Source: Globodera rostochiensis (Eukaryota; Nematoda; Chromadorea; Rhabditida; Heteroderidae). Taken from it: a stretch of 64,000 nucleotides of DNA. A model generated the notes under the pieces. The model was not told the origin of the DNA. It worked only from the letters and a program-made list of their open reading frames with translations, and did no database searches. The position numbers were made by a program, and so were the translations under genes. The stretch covers positions 393,388 through 457,387 of the forward strand of contig JAEVLN010000009.1 of NCBI GenBank assembly GCA_018350325.1, written 5' to 3'. This document shows positions 37,901 through 48,882 of this stretch, piece by piece. How positions within the stretch are numbered: the stretch's first letter is position 1; every line of letters starts with the position of its first letter.

Positions 37901-38910
37901 AGCTCTTTGGGCTGGACAATATTTTTTCAAAAAATTCCAAATGTTTTGTGGACAAATCCCTTTCAAATCCATGAGGCCAATTCTGCCGGCCCCCCAAATT
38001 AATGTCATCAAATTTAGTGCACTCATCAACTCTAAATTTTAATTTTTAAATTTTTAATTTAAAATTTTGCATTGTAACCATTTTTTGAATGTTAAGTGAA
38101 AAAAACCAAGGCCTGAGATTCTCAAAGCTCGAAAACTCATCAAAAAATACACTGCTGAGATTTTCCACTACCTTTCCGTTCTTTTTTAATAAAAAAAAAT
38201 ATTTTTTAACGTCTTTATAAAACTTTTTTTGCTTTTCTGCTGAAGTTAATTAGATTTTTTCACTGGTATTGGTGACTTTAGTGCCCTTATGATACAAAAT
38301 GAATGCCAAAGACTAAAAACCTCGTGGGTTGGGGGGCGATTGGATCTGTTGGATTTTTGACCAAAAAGTCCAAACTTTTTTCAATTTGCCACATTCTGCA
38401 CGCATCTTTCATTTTAAATGTCTCTTTAACCATTATAATTGCTGCCAAAACAAAGTGATCCCTGCGAAAGTCCGCAATTTTATTTTGAATTTTTTTCTCT
38501 TTTATCGTCGACGCATTTTCTTCCAGAAAATCCAATTTTGCCATCGATGACAAATGAAACTGGAAAGTGCCAAGATTCACGGCCAAACTGAACCTTTCAT
38601 AGTCGGACATTGCATCGTCGAACAGAAGTTTCACATATTTCGGCTGAATCTCGCCAAGGCTTGCTGTAAAAGAGAAGCGCGAAAGATGAAAATTGCGAAA
38701 ATAAATGTTTTGAACATTTTTATTCATTAATAAATTTGAAATTATTTTTAAGACGAAATTCCGTTGAATTCTTCAAAGTTTTTCACTCACACCGGCCACT
38801 TAAAGTAATTAAACTAAAAACTAACATTCGTACAGCGATGAACATTGCGAGTTGACGAATAGCAAAACAACAAAAATTAAAATTTGTCGAAAAAAGCAAA
38901 ACCATTTCAT
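28995..38910 (-). CDS. Secreted multidomain protein with C-terminal poly(A)-polymerase-like region
   Basis: Twenty-three exons close in one frame to 2,361 residues: 38826-38910, 38321-38663, 37492-38031, 37004-37377, 36704-36880, 36542-36602, 36136-36457, 35035-35332, 34397-34975, 33608-34180, 31731-33515, 31506-31574, 31297-31463, 31139-31243, 30897-31088, 30538-30841, 30343-30483, 30178-30297, 29997-30135, 29707-29945, 29577-29653, 29316-29521, 28995-29184. Exon 1 is a signal peptide (FRQILIFVVLLFVNSQCSS). Exons 2-10 are helical, unrecognised. Exon 11 carries a 49-residue repeat. The end matches poly(A) polymerase: LWTK...GYLDIEMLSIMVAKTFLLYP then NASVPLLIERFFVTYSTWKW (central domain), MAIITPTFPEQNLAQNANLS ('MPIITPxYPxxN' motif), YEHFIVVTCTA and YCKKIWLIGIEL (RNA-binding end). 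A possible nucleotidyltransferase DxD is GFGESRFKRSDIDIV; the third catalytic Asp appears lost. Two introns use GC donors (after 29997 and 29707). Confidence 0.8.
32494..33081 (-). repeat. 147-bp coding tandem repeat (four copies)
   Basis: Units start at 32494, 32641, 32788 and 32935, exactly 147 bp apart, encoding 49 acidic residues (VSGDEQKEEVEANYAKGDDD is part). Copies alternate between a VAEQPS and a VTGQTS version, so the real duplication unit was probably two copies (294 bp). Confidence 0.95.
34203..34310. repeat. Dispersed repeat in intron 9 of the PAP-like gene
   Basis: Two copies of a 15-bp motif (caactcgtttcccat / caactcgttctc) followed by a core (gttatacc...tctaaccaaatcaaacattt...ccattcgaaagc). 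The same core follows the giant 15-bp array at 43081-43160, and a relative lies in both arms of the MITE at 23477-23947. Confidence 0.7.
35550..36125. repeat. 32/33-bp minisatellite in intron 7 of the PAP-like gene
   Basis: About 17-18 copies of a unit containing 'aataacaaatgctttaaaag', in 32- and 33-bp versions. It begins about 10 bp beyond the exon 7 donor (gaagag/gtaaag). If the intron were retained the frame would stop at once inside the array. Confidence 0.95.
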
Positions 38911-39819
38911 TTTTCTGGGTAAATTTGGTTACACAAATGTTCAATTTGAAATAATAAAAATTTCAAAATCAAATAGTTAAGAAAAAGTGACAAAAATTAA
39001 ACCCATAAGAACAAAATAATTATGAAAAAAATGGGTGTAAAATAACAAAAATGGCTTAAAACTTTTAGTTACATAATCAAAAACTATTCTAAAATTTGCA
39101 TCTTTTTGCATTTTTTATGAAAATTTTTCAAAAACGCCCAAATAGCGGCAGAAAGTGACGAAAGGCCATTTTGCTTAATTTTTTCACCATTATTTAGTGG
39201 CGAAAATTCCTTTTTTAGTTACGAATAGTGCGGTTAAAACGACGAAATTTCCGACTAAAACCATTTTTCGTGCTTATTTCGTCAAAACAAAACAGCAGAA
39301 AATAGTTAAATAACTAAAAATCCTTACCCTAATTACATAATTATGAAGGGAATTTCGTCGGGTCTAATTTTAATTTATAGCAAATTTAAAATTTCTGAAT
39401 AAATAGTAAAAATTTTAATGGATATATTTGGGTAAAATTAGTTTTTGCTGAAAAAGCGTTTTGATTTATTTGATTATTCAATAAAAATTAATTTGTTGGA
39501 GGAGCCTTTGCTTACGTAACTTTACCACGTCATTTGGATTATTTCCGACAAAGCATTTACAATGTTCAAGCGTATCAATGAAGACAAATCGATAAATGTT
39601 GACGACAAATGGAATTTGTTTATTGTTTATAATGAATTTGAAGATTAAAAAATGAATTGTTTATAACGAATTTAAAGATAAAATGAATTTTTAACAGACG
39701 AAGGACAGGATTTGTGTGTGGGGAGGGGGCGGAACCGATCAACTCGGCGCCATCACTGAAAATCGCAATCGGTGCCAACTTGGCACGCAGAAACATTAAT
39801 TACTTCAGAGGATAAACCC
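38911..39819. promoter_or_regulatory. 5' flank of the PAP-like gene
   Basis: AT-rich sequence upstream of the signal-peptide exon; no defined promoter element seen. It contains 'gttaaataactaaaaatcc', a dispersed motif also seen near 25678. Confidence 0.3.
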
Positions 39820-42800
39820 CAACTCGTTCCCGGCCAATTAGTTTCCGGCCAATTCATTCCCGGCCAACTCGTTCCCTGCCAACTCGTTCCCGGCCAACTC
39901 GTTCCCTGCCAACTCGTTCCCGGCCAATTCATTCTCGGCCAATTCATTCCCGGCCAACTCGTTCACGGCCAACTCGTTCCCGGCCAATTCATTCTCGGCT
40001 AATTCATTCTCGTCCAATTCATTCTCGGCCAACTCGTTCCTGGACAACTCGCTCCCGGACAACTCGCTCCCGGCCAACTCGTTTCCGGCCAATTCATTCC
40101 CGGCCAACTCGTTCCCGGCCAACTCGTTCCCGGCCAATTCATTCTCGTCCAATTCATTCTCGGCCAACTCGTTCCTGGACAACTCGCTCCCGGCCAACTC
40201 GTTCCCGGCCAATTCATTCTCGGCCAATTCATTCTCGGCCAACTCGTTCCTGGACAACTCGCTCCCGGCCAACTCGTTCCCGGCCAATTCATTCACGGCC
40301 AACTCGTTCCTGGACAACTCGCTCCCGGACAACTCGCTCCCGGCCAATTCATTCTCGGCCAATTCATTCTCGGCCAACTCGTTCCTGGACAACTCGCTCC
40401 CGGCCAACTCGCTCCCGGCCAACTCGTTCCCGGCCAACTCGTTCCCGGCCCACCCGTTCACGGCCAATTCATTCCCGGGCAACTCGTTCCCGGCCAACTC
40501 GTTTCCGGCCAATTCATTCTCGTCCAATTCATTCTCGGCCAACTCGTTCCTGGACAACTCGCTCCCGGCCAACTCGTTCCCGGCCAATTCATTCTCGGCC
40601 AACTCGTTCCTGGACAACTCGCTCCCGGCCAACTCGTTCCCGGCCAATTCATTCTCGGCCAATTCATTCTCGGCTAATTCATTCTCGTCCAATTCATTCT
40701 CGGCCAACTCGTTCCTGGACAACTCGCTCCCGGACAACTCGCTCCCGACAACTCGTTCCCGGCCCACCCGTTCCCGGCCCACCCGTTCCCGGCCAATTCA
40801 TTCCCGGGCAACTCGTTCCCGGCCAACTCGTTCCCGGCCAATTCATTCTCGGCCAATTCATTCTCGGCCAATTCATTCTCGTCCAATTCATTCTCGGCCA
40901 ACTCGTTCCTGAACAACTCGCTCCCGGACAACTCGCTCCCGCCAACTCGTTCCCGGCCAACTCGTTCCCGGCCAACTCGTTCCTGGCCAAGTAGTTCCCA
41001 GCCAATTTATTCTCGGCCAACTTGTTCCTGGCCAATTTATTCTCGGCCAACTTGTTCCTGGCCAATTAATTCTCGGCAATCCAATTCATTCTCGGCCAAT
41101 TAGTTCCCGGCCAATTCATTCTCGGCCAAGTAGTTCCCGGCCAATTCATTCTCGGCCAACTCATTCCTGGCCAATTCATTCTCGGCCAATTCATTCTCGG
41201 CTAATTCATTCTCGTCCAATTCATTCTCGGCCAACTCGTTCCTGGACAACTCGCTCCCGGACAACTCGCTCCCGACAACTCGTTCCCGGCCCACCCGTTC
41301 CCGGCCCACCCGTTCCCGGCCAATTCATTCCCGGGCAACTCGTTCCCGGCCAACTCGTTCCCGGCCAATTCATTCTCGGCCAATTCATTCTCGGCCAATT
41401 CATTCTCGTCCAATTCATTCTCGGCCAATTCATTCTCGGCTAATTCATTCTCGTCCAATTCATTCTCGGCCAACTCGTTCCTGGACAACTCGCTCCCGGC
41501 CAACTCGTTCCCGGCCAATTCATTCACGGCCAACTCGTTCCTGGACAACTCGCTCCCGGACAACTCGCTCCCGGCCAATTCATTCTCGGCCAATTCATTC
41601 TCGGCCAATTCATTCTCGGCCAACTCGTTCCTGGACAACTCGCTCCCGGCCAACTCGTTCCCGGCCAACTCGTTCCCGGCCCACCCGTTCACGGCCAATT
41701 CATTCCCGGGCAACTCGTTCCCGGCCAACTCGTTTCCGGCCAATTCATTCCCGGCCAACTCGTTCCCGGCCAACTCGTTCCCGGCCAATTCATTCTCGTC
41801 CAATTCATTCTCGGCCAACTCGTTCCTGGACAACTCGCTCCCGGCCAACTCGTTCCCGGCCAATTCATTCTCGGCCAATTCATTCTCGGCCAACTCGTTC
41901 CTGGACAACTCGCTCCCGGCCAACTCGTTCCCGGCCAATTCATTCTCGGCCAATTCATTCTCGTCCAATTCATTCTCGGCCAACTCGTTCCTGAACAACT
42001 CGCTCCCGGACAACTCGCTCCCGCCAACTCGTTCCCGGCCAACTCGTTCCCGGCCAACTCGTTCCTGGCCAATTCATGGCCAATTAGTTCTCGGCCAACT
42101 CATTCTCGGCCAATTCATTCTCGGCCAATTCATTCTCGGCCAATTAGTTCCCGGCTAACTCGTTCCCGGCCAACTCGTTCCCGGCCAACTCGTTCCTGGC
42201 CAAGTAGTTCCTGGCCAATTAATTCTCGGCAATCCAATTCATTCTCGGCCAATTAGTTCCCGGCCAATTCATTCTCGGCCAACTCGTTCCTGGCCAATTC
42301 ATTCTCGGCAATGCAATTCATTCTCGGCCAATTAGTTCCCGGCCAATTCATTCTCGGCCAATTCATTCTCGGCCAATTAGTTCTCGGCCAACTTGTTCCT
42401 GGCTAATTCATTCTCGGCAATCCAATTCATTCTCGGCCAATTAGTTCCCGGCCAATTCATTCTCGGCCAATTCATTCTCGGCCAATTAGTTCTCGGCCAA
42501 CTTGTTCCTGGCTAATTCATTCTCGGCAATCCAATTCATTCTCGGCCAATTAGTTCCCGGCCAATTCATTCTTGGCAATCCAATTCATTCTCGGCCAATT
42601 AGTTCCCGGCCAATTCATTCTCGGCAATCCAATTCATTCTCGGCCAATTAGTTCTCGGCCAACTCGTTCCTGGCCAAGTAGTTCCCGGCCAATTCATTCT
42701 CGGCCAACTCATTCCTGGCCAATTCATTCTCGGCCAATTAGTTCCCGGCCAATTCATTCTCGGCAATCCAATTCATTCTCGGCCAATTATTTCTCGGCCA

Positions 42801-43076
42801 ACTCGTTCCTGGCCAAGTAGTTCCCGGCCAATTCATTCTCGGCCAACTTGTTCCTGGCCAAGTAGTTCCCGGCCAATTCATTCTCGGCCAACTTGTTCCT
42901 GGCCAGTTCATTCTCGGCCAATTAGTTCTCGGCCAACTCATTCTCGGCCAATTCATTCTCGGCCAATTAGTTCCCGGCTAATTCATTCTCGGCCAATTAG
43001 TTCCTGGCCAATTCATTCTCGGCAATCCAACATTCTTGGCCAATTAGTTCCCAACCAACTCGTTCCCGGCCAACTC
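39820..43076. repeat. Giant 15-bp minisatellite (about 3.2 kb)
   Basis: Over 200 copies of a 15-bp unit, mainly ggccaactcgttccc, ggccaattcattctc and ggacaactcgctccc. The left part is regular; from about 40980 rightwards variants such as ggccaattagttccc and 8-12 bp truncated units (caatccaattcattctc) break the phase. Because 15 is a multiple of three and the unit lacks stops on the minus strand, several long NELAG/NELAE/SELSR frames appear; I see no start, splice sites or promoter that would make them genes. Confidence 0.97.
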
Positions 43077-43160
43077 TTTTCCTTTTTTAACGGTTTTTTT
43101 GTTATAGCTTTATTCAAATCTAACCTAATCAAACATTTTTGATGCCATTCGAAAGCGGGC

Positions 43161-43793
43161 AATGAAGTACATATAAATGCCTATTTTGCCTATTGTTCCT
43201 ATTCAAACTTTTTCGAAACAATGCTAATAAATCTTTAAATTTTGGTTGCGAATCGCCAATTGATTTATTATTAAAGTTGAATAAATTTTATCAAATTTTA
43301 TCTTAAAAATGAAAAAAAATGTGTGCCTTTGGTAATTAACACTTTCGTATTTAACTTTAAATATTTCAAACCAATTAAATTATTACGCTTGGCATCTAAC
43401 TTTGAACGAACCTAATTAATTTTTGTCTGCAACATTTAAACTATAAAATGTTTAATCGTATTTTGAAAATTTTTGTGCGTCTGTAGGTAAGTCCGTAAAT
43501 GCAAATAAATTCTTAAATTTTAAATTCTTTATTATAAAAATAAAAAATAAATTTTTTTTAGACGGCCACCCTTTCGCACAAACTTGCTATAATTATAACT
43601 TCGAGTGGTGAAGCACAACGCATCGTCAAATATGCAATTTTAATTCGTGTTGCATTTTTCGAAATGCCATAATTATGTGCCGTCTAAGGCTTTTAGTCGT
43701 AACATCATAGGTAATAATTAATAGAAAAGATATCACAAAAAGGCACCTTTTCATATTTAAGATTTAAGTTAAAAAGGAAAAATAATTGGTACA
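43161..43793. other. Intergenic
   Basis: AT-rich, nothing recognised. Confidence 0.4.
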
Positions 43794-43802
43794 AACTAGG
43801 GT

Positions 43803-44168
43803 TGGCCCCCGAACCCCGACCCCGACATGGCCAACCCCGGCCTCCACAACCCCGACCCCCGAACCCCAACCCCGACATGGCCAACCCCGGCCTCCACAAC
43901 CCCGACCCCCGAACCCCAACCCCGACATGGCCAACCCCGGCCTCCACAACCCCGACCCCCAAACCCCGACCCCGACATGGCCGACCCCGGCCTCCACAAC
44001 CCCGACCCCCGAACCCCGACCCCGACATGGCCAACCCCGGCCTCCACAACCCCGACCCCCGAACCCCGACCCCGACATGGCTAACCCCGGCCTCCACAAC
44101 CCCGACCCCCAAACCCCGACCCTGACATGGCCAACCCCGGCCTCCACAACCCCGACCCCGAACCCCGA
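43803..44168. repeat. 50-bp GC-rich tandem repeat
   Basis: About seven copies of a 50-bp unit containing 'gacatggccaaccccggcct'. The Pro-rich and Gly/Val-rich frames across it are artefacts. Confidence 0.96.
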
Positions 44169-44317
44169 CAATAGCTCACTTTTTTATTCCAAGACATTGC
44201 TGAAATTTTTATGAAAAAAATGCTGATTTTTTATGAACAAATTCAACCCCGATCCCCGACCCCGAAAAATTTGGTTGTCCCCGAGCCCGAAAAATTTGGT
44301 CGTCTCCGACCCCGACC

Positions 44318-45449
44318 AGTGTTTTCCCGGTTCCATTTTTTCTAACGGTTCCACGGTTCCGGTTCCAAACCGGTTCCGGATTTTCGCGGTTCCGGTTCCA
44401 AACCGGTTCCGGATTTTGGCGGTTCCGCGGTTCCGGTTCCGAAGCGGTTCCGAATTTTCACGGTTCCGGTTCCAAACCGGTTCCGGATTTTCGCGGTTCC
44501 GGGAACCGGTTCCGGAACCGGTTCCAACGGTTCCGGTTCCAAATTCCAAAAATTTGTAAATATGTCCATTTTTCAAAAAAATCAGAAAAATGTAAGAAAA
44601 ATGTTCATTTACATTACATGAAAATGATGGGGGTGCCGACATTTCGTCGACGCGACACTTCGTCGACTAACCGGGACCAGAAAAACCGGGACCGGGACCA
44701 ACCGGGACTTTTCAAGGGAAAAATTTTTTTGTAATGTTCAATGGTAAAACAAAAAAATTTTTTGTTATTCAAAAATATCTTCCTCTGTCTTTAACTTCAA
44801 TTTTATCTTCATAATTTTTTTGAGATTCAGCTTTACTTTTAGGGGGAGGTGGGGGTCGGCGGTGCCAATAGGCGCCGCCGAGAAAAATTTTTGAAATTTT
44901 GACTCAATTTTGTTAAGAAAGTTAGGTAATCAAAATTTTAGCAAAATTATAAATTTTGCTTCGGAATTTTAGAGAAAAAAACTGGTTTAGGTAAGTGTAG
45001 AGGATGTGAAAACAAAAATTAAAGTGCTTGCTTTAAAAACCCGGTGAAATTCCACTCGACGAAATGTCGCGTCGACGAAGTGTCATCCCGCCCAAAATTG
45101 CTGATGCTTTGTATTTGGAAGTTATTGCTTTGTTGTGTAAAAAGGCTATTCGCTTCAAAAATTAATCATAAATCAATTCATTATGCACTGAAAAAACATG
45201 TATCGGAACCGGTTCCGGAACCGGTTCCGAAGCGGTTCCAAGCTTTTTACGGTTCCACGGTTCCGGTTCCAAACCGGTTCCGGATTTTGGCGGTTCCGCG
45301 GTTCCGGTTCCAAAGCGGTTCCGGATTTTGGCGGTTCCGGGAACCGGTTCCAAAATCGGTTCCGAATTTTTTGCGGTTCCGCGGTTCCGGAACCGGTTCC
45401 CGGAACCGTTGGAACCGGCACCGGAACCGGAACCGGGAAAACACTGACC
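44318..45449. mobile_element. Inner element, cagtgttttcccggttcc ends, possible hAT MITE
   Basis: Starts cagtgttttcccggttcc and ends with its reverse complement. Flanked on both sides by accccgac (8 bp), consistent with a hAT-type duplication, although the surrounding sequence is itself ccccgac-rich. Interior arms are arrays of 'ggttccggttccaaaccg'-like motifs. It is interrupted in the middle by a third inverted-repeat sequence with gacatttcgtcga/gacacttcgtcga palindromic ends (44638-44668 and 45060-45088). Confidence 0.6.
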
Positions 45450-45607
45450 CCGACATGGCCAACCCCGACCGCGACTTTCCCGCCCCCGAGGGGTCGGGGA
45501 CCAACCCTAGTTTCAAGATAAGAAACTAACGAAATTTAGTTAAATTGGTATCATAATATACTTTAAAAAAATTGTTATGATAATTTAAGGGATAATTAAA
45601 CTTTTTA

Positions 45608-46869
45608 ATGGAACAAATTGAGGGACTCAATGTGAATTATTCATATTATCAGGTGCACTTTTCAATTATAAATAAAAACATAAATTAAAATTCAGCTATG
45701 GGCGGAGTATAAGGACGTTGGCCCGTCGACTTTACTGATTTTCACGGCCGCACTGCTCAACCTCGTCGTTGTTCCGGGCATTTTCATGAACATTGCCATC
45801 ATTTTTGTCACCATTAAATATAGGCAATAAAATTAGATTTGTTTTTAAACATTTATCAAAACTCACGGCTCTGGTTTTGGTGGGATCGTGAGTATTTATA
45901 AATAAATTTGACCATTTTCAGATCTCTTCACGGCACTTCCAGCTTTTTGTTGGCACTGACCGCTGTCTACGAGACAATTCACGAGTTTGGCCATTTATAC
46001 TTTCTTTGGGTGTCCGCCTCGGGGCGCAATTTCGTCTCCTATTTCACTGTGTTCAAATTTCTCGCACTTCCACTGGTCGGCTGCACCGCGAGTTTAGCCT
46101 CAATCGCACTGACCGGTCTGGACCGATTCTTCCAAATGGCATTCAGCAAATGGTCTGATTTGTTTTGAAATTTAGTCGGCCTTTAATTTATAAATTCATT
46201 TTAAAATTAATTATCTAAAAAATCAAAATTTTAAATTTAAAAAAAATTGCAAGGCACGGTGCGGTGAATCGCACTGTTTATCTCGGCACTTTTGTGCTCA
46301 TTTCGCTCGCCTTTGGCCTTTTGATGGGACTCAAATACGCGCAAGTTGCTTTTGCGCATCCGGAATGGCCTCAAACCGGCACAATTAGCGACATTTTCCT
46401 CTTCGAGTTCAAGCCGATCTTCTTCTCTTACATGCTTCTGGCAAACTTTATCTCAATTGGTTTCTATGCCGCCGTTTGGGGCGCGTTCAAATGGGAGAAA
46501 TGTATGCCAAAGAAATATTTAATTAGGTAATTAAACTTTCTTCAGCCAAAAGCGCAGTGAGCAACAACGAAACGCATTTGTTCAAGTCGCTGGCGGTGAT
46601 CATTTCGATAAGCATCGGCAGTTATTTGATCACCGCCGTCGTTCGATTGTTCCTTTTGCCTCTAATGCATCTTGACCAGGTCCAAGTCTGGTTTGTGGAG
46701 CTGTACTTTGGCATTCTGTTAAATGTTGGAGTTGCACTGAACGCGCCGGTCCTTTACATTTGCAGGTGCCAAAAATTGCGTCAAAATTAAAATTCAAAAC
46801 AAATTTAGTAACGAATACCGTAAATGTTTTGTGCGCGAATTCGCTCTTCTCGCTCAGCGTTCCGATTAG
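45608..46869 (+). CDS. Srsx-class chemoreceptor, complete
   Basis: Six exons (45608-45652, 45696-45823, 45922-46152, 46254-46501, 46546-46765, 46809-46869) give 310 residues. Marks: VVVPGIFMNIAIIFVTIKY (TM1), SLHGTSSFLLAL (TM2), SASGRNFVSYF, LTGLDRFFQMAF after TM3, ETHLFKSLAVI (TM6), LNAPVLYIC (TM7), SNEYRKCFVREF tail. The amino terminus has an NYS glycosylation site. Intron 2 uses a GC donor (ag/gcaata). Compared with the other two srsx genes here, the intron between TM4 and TM5 is absent (single exon 46254-46501). Confidence 0.9.
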
Positions 46870-47493
46870 CACGTGAACAACATAACCAGAAGCAGCTCAT
46901 TATTTTAAATTTGATTTTAATTTTAATAAAAAGAGCTCGAACTCGACGTAAACCTCTAAAATGAATCACTCAAATGCGACCCGGATCAGAACGACAAAGA
47001 CTCAAACAATTCTGTCGATTATTCCTCTCCCCAAGTTGAACAGTCAAATTTTGTTCAACCCCAAACAATTAAATTGTCCCGCACAACAATTTTAATTTTG
47101 AAATTAATTTAACTAGCGAATTTATTTATTTGTTTTATTGGCATTTGAATTACAATTTTTGTGTTTGATTATTAAAATAAAAAGGCAGAAGCGGACGGAT
47201 TTCTTCGAAAAATGGTGGCGAAGAATCCAGACTCGGTCGGATCGGACAAAAATGTTTCTAAAGTTATTTTAATTAAAAAAACAAATATTTTCTCTAAAAG
47301 CAAATGCCTTGAGATTTGCACACCCGAAATTCATTAATACGGCCTTGTAAATGCATATTTTTATTCCACGAGGCATTTAATAATCGATAAATATTATTAA
47401 TTTTAAGCGTTTCCAATTCAAATCATAAAAAAATCCAAAACATTTTCCCACTGAATAAAATTTTGGCATTCATTTAAAGTTTTTTTAGACGAT
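46870..47493. promoter_or_regulatory. Intergenic; 5' flank of secreted gene at 47494
   Basis: AT-rich. A TGGCAT (reverse of ATGCCA) lies at 47464-47469, 25 bp before the next ATG; ATGCCA is the reported core of the Globodera dorsal-gland 'DOG box', but this hexamer is common throughout the window, so the link is weak. Confidence 0.25.
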
Positions 47494-48070
47494 ATGCGTA
47501 AATTGTCATTGCTGCTTTCCGTCGTTGCAATGTTTCTGTTGCCCATTCTCCGAAAAGCGCCGGAGGCGGGCGGCGTGCCGGAGGTGGGCGGCATTCAACG
47601 CGTTAATAAAGCGCTTCTTAAAGCGCTTTCTGCAGCATTTTCAACACCATGCTTATCACCGTCCTCATTAAACTACCAAAAATTGAGCAGTAAGTTTTAC
47701 AAAATCTTTCCAAACCAACGAGTCCGGGGATCGCTTTTAAATTGTTCAAAATCCATTTTTTAATTTTAATCCTAACGCCAAATTACACATACCTACCTAA
47801 ATAGGAAGTCGGTCGGCTGAAATTGGTGGTTGTGCTGCTGGCAATGGCAAAAATGTCAAGGCCAAGCCATTAACTTTTGAATGGCTAATGGAACCGGTGC
47901 GCATAAAATGTTCAAAATACGACCAAAAAAATTGTGGGTCCGAACAGTTTGAATTTAAAGACGGCATATTTTTAACTTGCGAATGGCGTCAAGGGCAAGG
48001 CGTATGCGTACCCTCCGAAAAAAGTGAAGAGATTATAAAAAAAGAGCACGATAAAATTCCAGGATCATAA
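47494..48070 (+). CDS. Secreted cysteine protein, family A (C..C..CxW..CxPSExS)
   Basis: Two exons (47494-47689, 47805-48070) join in phase 1 to 153 residues. Signal peptide: MRKLSLLLSVVAMFLLPIL. A short polar middle follows (RSRSAEIGGCAAGNGKN). The carboxy-terminal domain has the pattern IKCSKYDQKNC, FLTCEWRQG, VCVPSEKSEE. The gene at 61968-62783 shares the signal-peptide start (KLSLL..FTMFLLTLL), the exon break after '...S' in the same phase with an agca/gtaa donor, and the same Cys pattern, so the two are paralogues. Function unknown; secreted, possibly effector. Confidence 0.8.
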
Positions 48071-48646
48071 ATTAAACAAAATGATTTGTTTTTTGTGACA
48101 TTTTCACGTTTTTCAAACAATTGTTGGACACGAATTGATTGGTTTTGATAAAATTATAATAGTGCGAAAATTGTGCAGGCGGGCCTAATTTGGCGGGGGG
48201 GGGGGGCAAAAACCGAATATAAAAGAATTCTAAACCATTTATGAATTGCCATTCACAAAATATGATTTTCAATGTTAATCGAATCATTCAATTATAAAAT
48301 GTTCCAAAAAATCCAACATTCACTGCAAAAATGTTGTGGATCTCGGTTCCCGCGTCCCGGACGCGCAAGAAAGTGCCGCGTCATTTGCTTAACCCTCCAT
48401 TAATTAAGAAAACTTAAAGCTGTCACACATTGTGCACAAATAAATTGATTTTTTTCATTGTCGTCATTTTTTCCCCACTCAATCGATTAGTTAATCGACG
48501 AAATAAAATAAATATTTGGAGGGTCGATTCAATGTTTAAATGACTCAAAAAGAGATTTGTCCAAAAAAAATGCAATTTTGATTTTTCGAAGCATTTTGCA
48601 GAGTAACGGGGCGGCACACCGATGGAGTTGGCCATTTGCCATTTAA
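48071..48646. other. Intergenic and diverged retroelement edge
   Basis: Includes a poly-G run (48196-48206). The outer part of the left LTR should lie at the right end of this stretch but does not match its partner. Confidence 0.4.
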
Positions 48647-48829
48647 AAGAACAAATGTAACAATATGACCTCCACCAAAGAGGGGAGGTCAAAAATGGAC
48701 TGAAACGGTGTGTCTGACTCTCCTGTGAGAGATCAGACACAAAGGCAATACGAAGGGATAGGAGGGGGAAAAGATCACAATTAAATGTCAGAACGCCAAG
48801 AAGCATTCTCGGGTGATCCCACCCGAACA
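48647..48829 (-). repeat. 3' LTR, partial
   Basis: Direct repeat of 51074-51257. The outer ~115 bp expected from the other LTR is missing or replaced. Confidence 0.8.
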
Positions 48830-48882
48830 TCTCCCCCCCTTTGAAAAAAAAGTCCCGCTCCTCGTCGGTTGGTTCGTCGCCT

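Larger units (their letters stand above)
43794..45513. mobile_element. Composite outer element with aaactagggttgg ends
   Basis: 'aaactagggttggcccc' at about 43794 recurs inverted at about 45497-45513. Inside lie a 50-bp tandem array (43803-44168), a second inverted-repeat element (44318-45449) and, inside that, a third (about 44638-45088). No coding capacity seen. No convincing target duplication for the outer element. Confidence 0.6.

Noticed and set aside
39838..42072. Long minus-strand frames encoding NELAG/NELAE/SELSR pentapeptides, and a plus-strand GQLVPGQ frame
   Set aside because: Produced by a 15-bp stop-free tandem repeat; frames switch at indels, several frames are open at once, and there is no start, splice or flanking coding support. 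The pentapeptide likeness to A(D/N)Lxx proteins is superficial (Glu in place of Asp/Asn, no small residue at the first position).
43705..44171. Gly/Val- and Pro-rich frames
   Set aside because: Frames through the 50-bp GC-rich tandem array.
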